Shown here: positions 55,006 through 63,883 of the stretch, in pieces
Position numbering within the stretch: position 1 is the stretch's first letter
How the letters are laid out: every line of letters begins with the position of its first letter
Source of the DNA: Beijerinckiaceae bacterium RH AL1
GTDB taxonomy: Bacteria > Pseudomonadota > Alphaproteobacteria > Rhizobiales > Beijerinckiaceae
Reading direction: 5' to 3'
NCBI GenBank assembly: GCA_901457705.2
Contig: LR699074.1
Span: 45,755-109,754, forward strand
DNA: 64,000 nucleotides
Program-made: the position numbers and the translations under genes
Notes under the pieces: generated by a model
Seen by the model: only the letters and a program-made list of their open reading frames with translations
Database searches by the model: none
What the model was told of the DNA's origin: nothing

Positions 55006-56340
55006 TCAGTGATGATGACCCTCGGGCTCGGCCATATGGAACGGAATCGCCTCCTCCTCGACACCACGCTTGAGGAAGAGTGTTGCGTCGAACTCGTGCG
55101 GCTCAGCCGGCGCGGAGGCGCTCCAAAAGGAGTGATGATCGTCGTTCTCCGGCAAGAGTAGCAGGGTCTCGTTCCCGCCAGGCCTCTTGATCACCACCGT
55201 TGCGCCGAGACCGTGCGAATGCTTCTGCACGGTGAGACGGAACCGCTCCCCTTCCGCCGTATAGACGATCTCGAGGAGTCCCTGCGCCAACCGCCCATCG
55301 ACCTTGAAGGGTTCGGGCGCGTGATTGTGAGAGCTCGAGGTCACAGCGACCACGTCGCCCTGATCGAAGCGGACGTTCGTTACCGCCAGCGCCGGGATGT
55401 GGGCGCGCAACTCGCCTTGCAGCGCCGCCGAGATGGCGTTCGCCTGCGCCAAAGACAGCTGGTCGTCGACGGCGATCGTGACCTCGGCGTGAAGCTCGTG
55501 ACCGAGCCAACGGGCCTTGGCGTCCGTCACCTTTCTAATGCCGGCTACGTGCTCGGCCGAATGGCGGATTTCCTCGGTGATACCGGGCTCGACGCCGTCG
55601 AGCATGCGGGTGATCACGGCGCGGGACGACTGCCAGACGATGCCGAAGATCGCAATGGTGATCAGGAGGCCGATGATCGGATCGGCGAGCGGGAAGCCCA
55701 ACCATACGCCAATTGCGCCGATGACGACGGCGAGGCTGGTCAGCCCGTCGGTTCGGGCATGGTAGCCGTCGGCGATGAGCGCCGCGCTGTTCATGCGACG
55801 GCCGACGCGGATGCGGAAGACGGCGACGACCTCGTTGCCGAGAAAGCCGATGACGCCGGCGGCAGCCAGCCATCCAAGCTGTTGCACGGGTTGAGGATGG
55901 ATGAGGCGTGAGATCGCCTCGTAGCCGGCAACGATCGCGCTGAAGAGGATGATGGCGACGATCATGATGCCGGCAAGATCCTCTGCACGTCCCAGCCCGT
56001 AGGTGAACGTCTTCGAAGGCTTGCGTCGCGCCAGCATGAAGGCGAACCACAGCGGGATCGCCGTCGTCGCGTCGCCGATGTTGTGGATCATGTCGGCGAG
56101 TAGAGCGACGCTGCCCGAGATGACGACAACGATCAGCTGGAGGATCGCGGTCACGGCGAGGATGGCGAACGACCATTTGATGGCCCAGATGCCCTCGTCG
56201 CTTGACGCGAGCGAGGGGTCGATCACGCCGTGGGTATGGCCGTGGCGCTTGCCGTCGTCATGTCCGTGGCCGTGGCCGCCATGACTCGAGGTTATGTCCG
56301 ATCCGCCAAAGCCGAACCAGTCGCGAACGGTGTCAATCAA
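55006..56340 (-). CDS. dmeF: CDF-family divalent metal exporter, DmeF type
   Basis: 444 residues. His-rich cytoplasmic N-terminus (SSHGGHGHGHDDGKRHGHTH), six helices, and the CDF metal site residues HNIGD in TMH2 and HARTD in TMH5. The cytoplasmic CDF dimer domain follows, with ARWLGHELHAEVTIAVDDQL, then an extra C-terminal domain of about 130 residues that ends EGHHH. Unlike small CDFs this matches the long DmeF proteins exporting Co2+/Ni2+. It lies 9 bp after the regulator dmeR. Zn/Cd/Fe remain possible substrates. Confidence 0.88.
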   Translation of the reverse strand: MIDTVRDWFGFGGSDITSSHGGHGHGHDDGKRHGHTHGVIDPSLASSDEGIWAIKWSFAILAVTAILQLIVVVISGSVALLADMIHNIGDATTAIPLWFAFMLARRKPSKTFTYGLGRAEDLAGIMIVAIILFSAIVAGYEAISRLIHPQPVQQLGWLAAAGVIGFLGNEVVAVFRIRVGRRMNSAALIADGYHARTDGLTSLAVVIGAIGVWLGFPLADPIIGLLITIAIFGIVWQSSRAVITRMLDGVEPGITEEIRHSAEHVAGIRKVTDAKARWLGHELHAEVTIAVDDQLSLAQANAISAALQGELRAHIPALAVTNVRFDQGDVVAVTSSSHNHAPEPFKVDGRLAQGLLEIVYTAEGERFRLTVQKHSHGLGATVVIKRPGGNETLLLLPENDDHHSFWSASAPAEPHEFDATLFLKRGVEEEAIPFHMAEPEGHHH

Positions 56341-56349
56341 TGTCGATCC

Positions 56350-56616
56350 TTACAGGTATTTGGCGAGGGCCTTGAATTCGGCGAGCGCGGACTTCGTGTT
56401 CTTGGCGGCTTCGCCGAGGCCGTTGCCGAGGCAATGCTCCATGTGATCCTGGATCAGCTCGCGCTTGGCATTCGAGATCGCGTTCTCGACGGCATGAAGC
56501 TGCTGCGCGAGGTCCACGCAGGAGCGTCCCTGCTCCATCATCGCGACGACCGAGGCCAGATGACCGTGAGCTCGCTTGAGCCGCTTAATGATGTCGGGAT
56601 GGGAAGCATGTTGCAT
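56350..56616 (-). CDS. dmeR: DmeR, RcnR/CsoR-family metal repressor
   Basis: 88 residues, all-helical: HPDIIKRLKRAHGHLASVVA, then MMEQGRSCVDLAQQLHAVEN, and RELIQDHMEHCLGN. The His near position 3, Cys at about 33, and the H-x3-H/C set (DHMEHC) form the RcnR-type Ni/Co site (His-Cys-His-His). It represses dmeRF until metal binds. The gene starts three bases from the perfect inverted repeat at 56620, its likely operator. Confidence 0.9.
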   Translation of the reverse strand: MQHASHPDIIKRLKRAHGHLASVVAMMEQGRSCVDLAQQLHAVENAISNAKRELIQDHMEHCLGNGLGEAAKNTKSALAEFKALAKYL

Positions 56617-56619
56617 GTG

Positions 56620-56645
56620 ATATCCTATCTAGGTGGATAGGATAT
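56620..56645 (-). promoter_or_regulatory. Operator of dmeR-dmeF
   Basis: ATATCCTATC (56620-56629) and GATAGGATAT (56636-56645) are perfect 10-bp inverted arms with a 6-bp TAGGTG spacer, three bases from the dmeR start codon. RcnR/DmeR repressors bind such A/T-flanked G-tract repeats. Confidence 0.8.
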
Positions 56646-56751
56646 GTAAACACAATCCGCCGGCATACTCCTGCCCATAAGGCTCCGGGCCGTCCTTCGA
56701 AGGGCCGAGCACGGAGGGATGAGTGCCTTCGCGACGCGCGACGGTCCCTCT

Positions 56752-59039
56752 TCACCGCGAATTACGGCTCGACAACAGGCGCATGGCGTTTGCCGTGACC
56801 AAAACGGTGGCGCCGGTGTCGGCCAGGATCGCCGGCCACAGCCCAGTGACTCCGGCGATGGTCGTCACCAGGAAGACGACCTTCAGGCCGAGAGCGATCG
56901 TGATATTCTGTCGGATATTGCCCATCGTCCGCTTCGACAGGTCGATCATCGCCATCACGTCACCGACGCGGCCATGCAGCACGGCAGCGTCCGCTGTCTC
57001 CAAAGCGACGTCGGTGCCCCCGCCCATCGCGATACCGACGTCCGCGGCCGCTAGAGCCGGCGCGTCATTGATGCCGTCGCCCACCTTGGCGACGGTCAAT
57101 CCCGATGTCTTCATCTCGCTGACGATCCGCTGTTTGTCCTGGGGCAACAGGCCGGCTTTTATTTCGATACCCAAGTTTCTGCCGATGGTTGCCGCGGCAC
57201 GCTGATTGTCGCCGGTCAGCATCACGACCTTCACGCCGGCTCGGACCAAGGCGTCGAGACCCGCCTTAGCGTCGGCGCGCGGTTCGTCCCGCAAGGCGAC
57301 CAGACCGGCGACGGTGCCATCCACGACGAGGACGGACACGGTCTTGCCCTCGTCGTTCAGCGCGCCGATTGCTTTCTCGGTATACCTCGGCACCGGCGCG
57401 CGTTCGGCCGCTGCCTTCGGCGACCCCAGGAACACGGCGGCGCCATCGACCGTGGCAGTCACGCCCTGGCCTCCGACCGCCCGGGCGTCGAGCACCCCGG
57501 GGACGTCGATTCGCTTCGCCCGCGCGGCCGCCAGGATGGCCTTTGCGAGTGGATGGCTCGAGCCGGTCTCCAACGCCGCCGCGAGACGGATGACATCGGC
57601 TTCCGACCGGCCTACTGGGACGACGTCGGTCACCGTCGGCCTTCCCTCGGTGAGCGTGCCGGTCTTGTCGAACGCGACCGCATTGATCTTGCCGAGGGTT
57701 TCAAGGACCGCACCGCCCTTCAGGAGCAGCCCGCGCCTGGCGCCTGCCGACAGCGACGCGGCGATCGCCGCCGGCGTCGAGATGACTAGCGCGCACGGGC
57801 ATCCGATCAGCAGGATGGCGAGGCCCTTATAGATCCAAGCTGACCAGATGCCGCCGAATGCTAGAGGCGGGACGATTGCAACAAGCGCGGCCACGAAGAC
57901 GACGGCAGGCGTGTAATAGCGCGAGAAGCGGTCGATGAGGCGCTCGGTCGGCGCCTTGCTCTCTTGGGCTTCTTCGACAAGCCGGACGACTCGCGCGATC
58001 GTGTTGTCGGAAGCGGCCGCTGTAACCTTTAGACGGAGCGCGCCATCGCCGTTGATCGTGCCGGCGAAGACATTCGCGTTGGCGACCTTGTGCACCGCTG
58101 TGCTCTCACCGGTGACGGGCGCTTCGTCGACCGTGCTTTCACCGGAGATGACGATCCCGTCCGCCGGGATACGGTCGCCGGGACGCACCAGGATGGTGGA
58201 ACCGACGACGAGCCGATCGGCCGCGACCTCCTCGGTCCCGCCTCCGCGTTCGAGAAGCGCCGTCTTCGGCACCAGATTAGCTAGCGACTGAATGCTGCCG
58301 CGCGCCCGTCCCGCCGCGACCCCTTCGAGCAGTTCGCCGACGAGAAAAAGGAAGACAACCGCGGCTGCCTCTTCGCCCGCACCGATGAAAACGGCACCTA
58401 TCGCCGCGATCGACATCAGCATTTCGATCGAAAACGGCGTGCCGTTGAGCGCCGCAGCGATCGCGCGCCGCGCAATCGGAATAAGGCCGACCAGCATGGC
58501 GACGTCGAAGGGCCATGTGCCGAGCATCGGCACCAGCCGCCCGACCAAATAGGCGGCGATCAAGGCGGCTCCGCTGGCGATGGTCAGGCGGCCCTTTGGC
58601 GTCGCCCACCAGATGTTCCGCTCGCGTCCGTCGATCGAGGCGATCGGCGCTGGGGTTTCGGCGTGACCGTGAGCGCCGTGATCATGACCAGCGTGATCGC
58701 GGCCGTGGTCATGGTGATCATGTACGACGACAGGGGGCGGATTTAGGCCAAGGCTGGCCGTCTTGTCTCCACAGCAACCGCAAGTGTCCACGGCGGGTGG
58801 CTCGATACGCGCCGCGTCCGGCATCGGCGCGACTTGAAAGCCGAGCGCACGTACCTTCCTTTCGACGCTGGTGAGGTCGCCGTCGTCGAATGGACGATCG
58901 TCATCATGCCGCCCGAAACCGAGACCGAGACATCCTCTATCCCTCGGATCCGTCGCACAGCCGTGTCGATCTTGGTGGCACAGGATGGGCAGTCCATGCC
59001 ATCCACACGGTAGCGCGTCCGGGTCGCGGCGGTCGTCAT
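56752..59039 (-). CDS. zntA: Zn/Cd/Pb-exporting P1B-type ATPase, apparent frameshift near start
   Basis: 762 residues if read through one shift. The start MTTAATRTRYRVDGMDCPSC opens an HMA domain; at about 58890 the sense moves to DDGDLTSVERKVRALGFQVA. One T missing from a CATTTCG explains this. Next come a CGCCGD motif and a His-rich linker (HDHHDHGRDHAGHDHG). Pump core: [45 protein letters not shown]. The last helix has ADTGATVLVTANAMRLL, the Asp typical of Zn/Cd/Pb pumps. Divergent from its MerR-type regulator. Confidence 0.85.
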
Positions 59040-59068
59040 CGGTCGTTCCCTTGCATCTCGATGAGGCC

Positions 59069-59099
59069 GGGCTACATCCTCTAGCGGCTAGAGGAGCAA
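59069..59099 (-). promoter_or_regulatory. MerR-type operator between zntA and its regulator
   Basis: On the minus strand TTGCTC (59099-59094) and TAGCCC (59074-59069) are 19 bp apart with the palindrome CCTCTAG-CGG-CTAGAGG (59078-59094) between. Over-spaced elements around a dyad are the signature of MerR-family control and fit the adjacent zntR/cadR gene. Confidence 0.75.
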
Positions 59100-59106
59100 G
59101 CGAAAA

Positions 59107-59535
59107 ATGAGCGGCGAAGCGGTGGCGATCGGCGATGCGGCGAGGAAGAGCGGAGTCAAGGTCCCGACGATCCGCTACTACGAGCAAATCGGCCTGCTCC
59201 CCGCCCCCGCGCGGAGCGAGGCCAACAGGCGTACCTACGGCGCAAACGACGTCCGACGCCTAGCCTTCATCCGGCATGCCCGCGAGCTCGGTTTCGAGAT
59301 CGAGGCCATCCGAACGCTCGTGACCCTTCAGGACGAACCTCACCAATCCTGCGCCACCGCGGACGCAATCGCCCGATCCCATCTTAGGCAAACCGAGCAG
59401 CGGATCGCCAGCCTGACCGCTTTGAAAGTCGAGCTGAAGCGCATGCTCGCGGAGTGCGCGCACGGGCGTGTGGCGGAATGCCGGGTAATTGAAGTCCTCG
59501 CCGACCACGGCGAGTGTAGGCACGAGAGCCACTGA
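59107..59535 (+). CDS. cadR: MerR-family Zn/Cd regulator (ZntR/CadR type)
   Basis: 142 residues. Winged helix AIGDAARKSGVKVPTIRYYE, dimer helix, then the metal region with Cys at HQSCATA and a Cys/His end: AECAHGRVAECRVIEVLADH-GECRHESH. Such a Cys-plus-His tail is typical of CadR/ZntR rather than CueR or MerR. It controls zntA through the dyad at 59078. The zinc versus cadmium preference is not decidable from sequence. Its stop is 7 bp from the convergent ZIP gene. Confidence 0.85.
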   Translation: MSGEAVAIGDAARKSGVKVPTIRYYEQIGLLPAPARSEANRRTYGANDVRRLAFIRHARELGFEIEAIRTLVTLQDEPHQSCATADAIARSHLRQTEQRIASLTALKVELKRMLAECAHGRVAECRVIEVLADHGECRHESH

Positions 59536-59541
59536 TGTTCG

Positions 59542-60231
59542 TCATTTGGTCACCTGCTCCAGAACGAGCAGAGCGAGAAAACCGACGAAGAACATAGCCG
59601 TCACCCATGGGCGATCCGGCGTTTCGTGCGCTTCGACCAGAAGCTCTTCGGTGACCAGATAAAGGAGCGCGATCAAGCCGAAGGCAAAGAATCCCGCGAC
59701 GATGGGGCTTGGCAGCGCCGCGACCGGTGTCGCGATAAGCGCGCCGATTGGAAGCAAAACGACGAGAGCGGCCGTAAGGCCGACGATCGCGGCACGCGAA
59801 TTGACGGTCTCTTTGAGCTCGTTCGCGACAGTCAACCCGAGGAAGAGGATCTCGAGGGTCAAGGCGACCGTGAGGAGCAATCCGACCTTGGCGCCGGCCG
59901 TGAAGCCGATCCCGAGGACGAGACCATCGATCAGGATGTCGACGCCGACCATGGCCATCAGACCGACGGGTCCCTTGATCAGGCTTCCGACCTTTTCGAC
60001 CAGCAGCATGACGGCGACACCGATGCCGCCGCCGACGACAGTCGCCACGGGCGAGCCGCGATGCATGACGTCCGGCAAAATCTCGCCCGCGGCGGCGGCA
60101 AAGACGACGCCCGCCGCGAAGTGCTGAATGGCGCTGACGAGCGCGGGTCCCGGACGAAATCGTACCGCCGCGACGGCGCCGACGACAGCGGCCGCGGCAG
60201 GGATCAGTGTGTAGAGCCAAGCGTCGTTCAT
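59542..60231 (-). CDS. ZIP-family metal transporter
   Basis: 229 residues from ATG 60231 with GGAGAC upstream (TTG at 60243 rejected). About eight helices. HFAAGVVFAAAAGEILPDVM holds the H-x-x-x-E type site of TM4 region; VGVDILIDGLVLGIGFTAGA and LTLEILFLGLTVANELKETV are the second metal helix region, and the tail has TEELLVEAHETPDRPW. ZIPs usually import Zn/Fe/Mn; in resistance clusters such members may act in metal balance. Convergent to cadR. Confidence 0.8.
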   Translation of the reverse strand: MNDAWLYTLIPAAAAVVGAVAAVRFRPGPALVSAIQHFAAGVVFAAAAGEILPDVMHRGSPVATVVGGGIGVAVMLLVEKVGSLIKGPVGLMAMVGVDILIDGLVLGIGFTAGAKVGLLLTVALTLEILFLGLTVANELKETVNSRAAIVGLTAALVVLLPIGALIATPVAALPSPIVAGFFAFGLIALLYLVTEELLVEAHETPDRPWVTAMFFVGFLALLVLEQVTK

Positions 60232-60304
60232 GTCCGTCTCCAATTGTCGGCTTCGTAGCCTGTCGTCTCGAAGGCGAACATGGTTGCCCTGAACATCAAA
60301 CCTG

Positions 60305-60636
60305 TTGCCGACTCAGGGCAAGACGCTCGCCGTCATGCAGGTGAGCGGCGGCTCGCAGTCGTTCAACGCCGTCAACCAGCTGCGCGTGCTCGGCCGTTGG
60401 ATGAGGATGATCACGATCCCGAACCAGTCCTCGATCGCCAAGGCCTTCGACAATTCGACGAGGCTGGCCGCATGCTACCGTCGTCCTACTACGATCGCGT
60501 GGTGGACGTGATGGAGGAGCTGGTGAAATTCACGCTGCTGACACGTGGCGCGTCATGCTACCTGACCAGCCGCTACAGCAAGCGTAAGGAAGAAGCGGCG
60601 AAGCTCGAACAGCGCGTCAAGCTCAGCGCGATCTAA
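60305..60636 (+). pseudogene. arsH: arsH remnant (C-terminal half, frameshifted)
   Basis: [20 protein letters not shown] and [20 protein letters not shown] are unmistakable ArsH, followed by SSIAKAFD. After about 60455 the reading continues in another frame: [20 protein letters not shown], then EELVKFTLLTRGASCYLTSR. A missing base explains the change. The first half (flavin-binding N-terminus) is absent. Intact ArsH is an NADPH-FMN reductase that oxidises trivalent organoarsenicals. No other ars gene is in the window, so this is a scar of a lost arsenic operon. Confidence 0.85.
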
Positions 60637-60650
60637 TTTCAACTTTTGGC

Positions 60651-60929
60651 TCAAGCGAGCATCGGTATCCAGAAATAGTAGGCGTTCAGCATGTAGAGCC
60701 CCGACAGAATGAGGGTTGCACCGCCGGCCGCTTCAAATGCACGGCGATACCGATCACCGATGGTTCGTGAGTCTTCCAACCAGCCGACAGCGATCGCGCC
60801 CAAAGCGACGGGAATAGTTCTGCCTATGGCGAAAGCCAGGAGCAAGGCCGCGCCGAAAAGCTCCGACCCCAATGCCACCGCGACGCCGAAAAGCACGATC
60901 AGAGCCAACGTGCAAAGGACCGCCGCAAG
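60651..60929 (-). pseudogene. CcdA/DsbD-type membrane protein, C-terminal fragment
   Basis: About 92 codons: LCTLALIVLFGVAVALGSEL, then ALLLAFAIGRTIPVALGAIA and VGWLEDSRTIGDRYRRAFEA, ending SGLYMLNAYYFWIPML. Three helices with the A-I-G-R-T/S-I-P motif typical of the CcdA family, which relays reducing power across the membrane; members are frequent beside merR/merT. The N-terminal half with its catalytic cysteines is missing, and the frame upstream of 60930 enters merR antisense-like sequence. Confidence 0.6.
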
Positions 60930-60985
60930 CCGTCTCGTGCTCCTTCCCCGCGCCGGCCGCCCGGGGCAACGTTCTGGCTGTCCGT

Positions 60986-61447
60986 CTATGCCCGTGCATA
61001 GCCCAAAGGGATATTGCCGTCGGCTGAGTGGGAATCGAGAATATCGAGCACCGGGCATGCGGGCGTGGCGTCGCCCGTGCACCGCGCGACGGCACCGGCA
61101 AGAATGGCCTCAAGTTTCACCAGATCGGCCAGCTTCGTTCGAACGCTTGCAAGGTGCGCACTGGCAATCTCCCTCACCTCGGCACATGACGCCCGTTCGG
61201 GGGCGCCCAAGTCGAGCAGGGTGCGGACTTCGCTGAGCATGAACCCCAATTCTCGTGCGCGGCGGACGAACGCCAGCGTCCGAGCGTGGGTATTCCCGTA
61301 AACGCGTCGGCCGCCATCCGTGCGGGGCGGTGCCGGGAGCATATCGATCTTTTCATAGTAGCGGATCGTCTCGATATGCACACCGGTTCGGCGCGACAAC
61401 TCACCGATTGAAAGGGCCTCGGCTCGCGCATCCGTGATCGAAGTCAT
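60986..61447 (-). CDS. merR: MerR-family regulator of the mercury operon
   Basis: 153 residues. Winged helix LSIGELSRRTGVHIETIRYY, dimer helix, three cysteines: one in ERASCAEVREIA and two in ARCTGDATPACPVLDIL, the three-Cys set that binds Hg(II) in MerR. Spacing between the last two is seven residues (eight in the Tn501 form). Divergent from merT-merP; the shared control region has an over-spaced promoter dyad. The C-terminal tail is slightly longer than usual. Confidence 0.88.
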   Translation of the reverse strand: MTSITDARAEALSIGELSRRTGVHIETIRYYEKIDMLPAPPRTDGGRRVYGNTHARTLAFVRRARELGFMLSEVRTLLDLGAPERASCAEVREIASAHLASVRTKLADLVKLEAILAGAVARCTGDATPACPVLDILDSHSADGNIPLGYARA

Positions 61448-61457
61448 AAAAATATCC

Positions 61458-61488
61458 TTGCTCCTGTAGTCACTACAGGATGCAGCAT
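61458..61488 (+). promoter_or_regulatory. MerR operator/promoter of the mer operon
   Basis: TTGCTC (61458-61463) and CAGCAT (61483-61488) are 19 bp apart around the dyad CCTGTAGT-C-ACTACAGG (61463-61479), 8-bp perfect arms. It lies between merR and merT in the mer arrangement. Confidence 0.75.
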
Positions 61489-61510
61489 GCGTTCATGCCA
61501 ATCAAGAACG

Positions 61511-61936
61511 ATGTGCCATGAGCGAAACATACGGCGCTTCGAGCCGCCAAACGCCCCGCGCCCCGGCGCTGCCAGGGTAGGAAACGACAGCGGCCACAAG
61601 CAAAAACTCCTCGCGGCGGGCGGCATTCTCGCGGCGCTTGGTGCCGCCTCATGCTGCGTACTGCCCTTTGTCTTGTTTGCGCTGGGGATCAGCGGCGCAT
61701 GGATAGGGAACCTGACGGCTCTTGAACCTTACCAGCCGGTCTTCGCGGCAATCGCTGCCGGTTGTCTCGGCTACGGATTTTACCTCGTCTATTGGAAGCC
61801 CAAGGCGGCCTGCGCCGAAGATTCCTACTGCGGCAGGCCAGGCTCCCAGCGCACGGCAAAGGCGGGACTCTGGATCGCGGCCGTTCTCATCGTGATCGCG
61901 CTCGGCTTCCCGAGGCTCGCCCCTCTGTTTCTGTAG
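61511..61936 (+). CDS. merT: Mercuric ion transporter MerT
   Basis: 141 residues as annotated. Three helices: LLAAGGILAALGAASCCVLP with the Cys pair of MerT, FALGISGAWIGNLTALEPYQ (highly typical), and LWIAAVLIVIALGFPRLAPL. A second Cys pair is in the loop (AACAEDSYCG). It takes Hg(II) from MerP into the cytoplasm. The first 40 residues look unnatural; an ATG at 61518 in another frame opens MSETYGASSRQTPRAPALPG and meets a stop, so one base is probably missing before 61590 and the true start may be 61518. Confidence 0.85.
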   Translation: MCHERNIRRFEPPNAPRPGAARVGNDSGHKQKLLAAGGILAALGAASCCVLPFVLFALGISGAWIGNLTALEPYQPVFAAIAAGCLGYGFYLVYWKPKAACAEDSYCGRPGSQRTAKAGLWIAAVLIVIALGFPRLAPLFL

Positions 61937-61953
61937 AACACAAGGAGATATCC

Positions 61954-62253
61954 ATGCTGCTTCGTCATCTGGCCGCTGTCGCGACCTTCGCGACCTTGTT
62001 GTCGCCCGGCTCGTTGCTGGCCGCCGAAAAGACTGTGGTTCTCAACGTCGATAAGGCGAATTGCAAACTCTGTGCGCCAATCGTCAAGCGCACCCTTTCG
62101 AGGGTCGAGGGCGTCAAGACAATCCAAATCGTGGAGGCTCGCGTGGCATCCCCCGCGGTCGCAAAGGTAATGTTCGACGATGCCGCGACGAACGTCGCCG
62201 CTCTCATCACGGCGACGACCAACGCCGGTTACCCGTCACACCTTGCGAATTGA
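61954..62253 (+). CDS. merP: Periplasmic mercury-binding protein MerP
   Basis: 99 residues from ATG 61954 with AAGGAGATAT upstream. Signal peptide MLLRHLAAVATFATLLSPGS ending LAA. HMA fold with metal loop KANCKLCAPIVKRTL, instead of the usual GMTC-x-x-C. Ends ITATTNAGYPSHLAN. It captures Hg(II) and passes it to MerT. Located between merT and the flavoprotein gene. Confidence 0.9.
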   Translation: MLLRHLAAVATFATLLSPGSLLAAEKTVVLNVDKANCKLCAPIVKRTLSRVEGVKTIQIVEARVASPAVAKVMFDDAATNVAALITATTNAGYPSHLAN

Positions 62254-62272
62254 GGACGGAACCGGATCGCAC

Positions 62273-63625
62273 GTGAGCCAAAACAAGACCTACGATCTTA
62301 TCGTCATCGGCAGCGGCACGGCCGCGCAGGTAGCAAGCTACTGTGTGCGCGCGGCGGGGCGGTCGGTCGCGGTCATTGATCACTTGCAGTTCGGCGGAAC
62401 CTGCGCCCTGCGCGGCTGCGATCCGAAGAAGATGCTGATCAGCGGCGCCGAGACGATCGACATGGCCCGGCGCATGCGCGGCCGGGGCGTGGCCGGCGAA
62501 CTCGCGATAAGCTGGCCAGACCTCCTCACCTTCAAACGCACCTTCACCGATCCCGTCCCGCAGAAGCAGGAACACCGCTACGCCGAGCAGGGCATCGATG
62601 CGTTTCATGGGAAGGCCCGTTTTGCCGGGCGCGACCTGATCGCGATGGAGGGTCAAATCCTGCAAGGGCGGCATGTGCTGATCGCCACCGGTGCGCGGCC
62701 GGTACCGCTTACGTTTGCGGGCGCGGAACACCTGATCGGTAGCGACCGCTTCCTTGAACTCGAAGAGCTTCCGGCGCGCATCGTCATGGTCGGCGGGGGT
62801 TACATCGCCGCCGAGTTTTCGCATCTCGCCGCGCGCGCCGGCGCGAAAGTGACGGTGCTGCAACGAGCCGATAAGATGCTTACGCAATTCGATCCCGATC
62901 TCGTCGGCTGGCTGATGGAGAAGTTCTCCGAAATCGGCGTCGATGTGCAAACCGGCACTGTCGTCGAGGCAGTTGAGCGTTTCGATCGCAGTCTCCGTGT
63001 GCATGCCCGGACGGGAAGCCAGGCGGTAACGATCGACGCCGATCTGGTGGTCCATGCTGCCGGCCGTGTCCCCGATCTTGCCGCGCTTGACCTCGCTGCG
63101 GCGGAGGTCGCCGTCGGGAACGGGCGACTTGTCCTGAACGAGTTCTTGCAGAGCGTGTCCAACCCGGCCGTCTACGCGGCCGGCGATGCGGCGGCCAAAG
63201 GGCCACCGCTCACGCCGGTTTCGAGCCACGACGGCAAGGTCGCCGCCGCGAATCTTGTCGAAGGCAATCGGCACCGGCCTGACTATCGGAGTGTGCCGAG
63301 CGTCGCCTTCACCCTGCCGCCGATCGCCGCCGTGGGTTTGGGCGAAGCGGAGGCGCGGATCGCAGGGCTTACGTTCCGGGTCAATCGCCAGAAGGTGCCG
63401 CATTGGTACACGGCGCGCCGCGTCGCCGAGTCCGTCTACGGCTTCAAGACCCTGATCGAGGAGGGCAGCGGGCGCATCCTCGGTGCCCATCTCGTCGGCC
63501 CGTACGCCGACGAAGTGATCAACATCTTTGGGCTTGCGGTTCGCCACGGGCTTACCGCCGACGATCTTAAGCAAACAATGTTCGCCTACCCGACCGCCGC
63601 ATCCGACATCGGCGATATGCTGTAG
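62273..63625 (+). CDS. Mercury-locus pyridine nucleotide-disulfide oxidoreductase
   Basis: 450 residues from GTG 62273, 19 bp after merP. FAD site YDLIVIGSGTAAQVASYCVR; redox disulfide GGTCALRGCDPKKML; NAD(P) site MVGGGYIAAEFSHLAARAG; second FAD site VYAAGDAAAKG; dimer domain with PPIAAVGLGEAEARI. It lies where MerA is expected but differs: no N-terminal HMA domain, GGTC-ALRG-C-D instead of GGTC-VNVG-C-V, and no C-terminal Cys-Cys pair that hands Hg(II) to the active site (ends SDIGDML). It may be a divergent MerA or another thiol reductase. Reduction of Hg(II) is inference from context. Confidence 0.75.
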   Translation: MSQNKTYDLIVIGSGTAAQVASYCVRAAGRSVAVIDHLQFGGTCALRGCDPKKMLISGAETIDMARRMRGRGVAGELAISWPDLLTFKRTFTDPVPQKQEHRYAEQGIDAFHGKARFAGRDLIAMEGQILQGRHVLIATGARPVPLTFAGAEHLIGSDRFLELEELPARIVMVGGGYIAAEFSHLAARAGAKVTVLQRADKMLTQFDPDLVGWLMEKFSEIGVDVQTGTVVEAVERFDRSLRVHARTGSQAVTIDADLVVHAAGRVPDLAALDLAAAEVAVGNGRLVLNEFLQSVSNPAVYAAGDAAAKGPPLTPVSSHDGKVAAANLVEGNRHRPDYRSVPSVAFTLPPIAAVGLGEAEARIAGLTFRVNRQKVPHWYTARRVAESVYGFKTLIEEGSGRILGAHLVGPYADEVINIFGLAVRHGLTADDLKQTMFAYPTAASDIGDML

Positions 63626-63643
63626 TATGGAGGAGAAACTGCC

Positions 63644-63883
63644 GTGATCGCAGAATCCGTCATCACCTGCCCAAAGTGTAACGTGGCGAAACGTGAGACG
63701 ATGCCGACCAATGCCTGTCAGTTTTTCTATGAATGCACCGGCTGCGGCTCCCTGTTACGTCCCAAAGCCGGTGACTGCTGCGTGTTCTGCTCGTATGGCG
63801 ACGTGCCTTGTCCGCCGATTCAGGACGAGCGCGCGGGCGGCGAGGTGAAAAGCTGCTGCGGGGAAGCGGGCGGTGCCGGGTAA
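63644..63883 (+). CDS. GDCCVxC-type small protein
   Basis: 79 residues from GTG with GGAGGAG upstream. Cysteine pairs ITCPKCNV, YECTGCGSL, then KAGDCCVFCSYGDVPCPPIQ, the naming motif of a family that in some bacteria carries selenocysteine; here all positions are Cys (TGC). Ends SCCGEAGGAG. Zinc-ribbon-like pairs suggest a metal-binding cytoplasmic protein. Last gene of the mer series. Function in the family is not established. The 117 bases after it show no clear gene. Confidence 0.8.
   Translation: MIAESVITCPKCNVAKRETMPTNACQFFYECTGCGSLLRPKAGDCCVFCSYGDVPCPPIQDERAGGEVKSCCGEAGGAG

Noticed and set aside
62207-63574. 455-codon frame opposite the mercury-locus flavoprotein
   Set aside because: Antisense shadow of a gene with clear FAD and NAD(P) motifs.
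62273-63625. Calling the flavoprotein MerA outright
   Set aside because: The C-terminal Cys-Cys pair and the standard redox motif are absent, so only the general family is safe.
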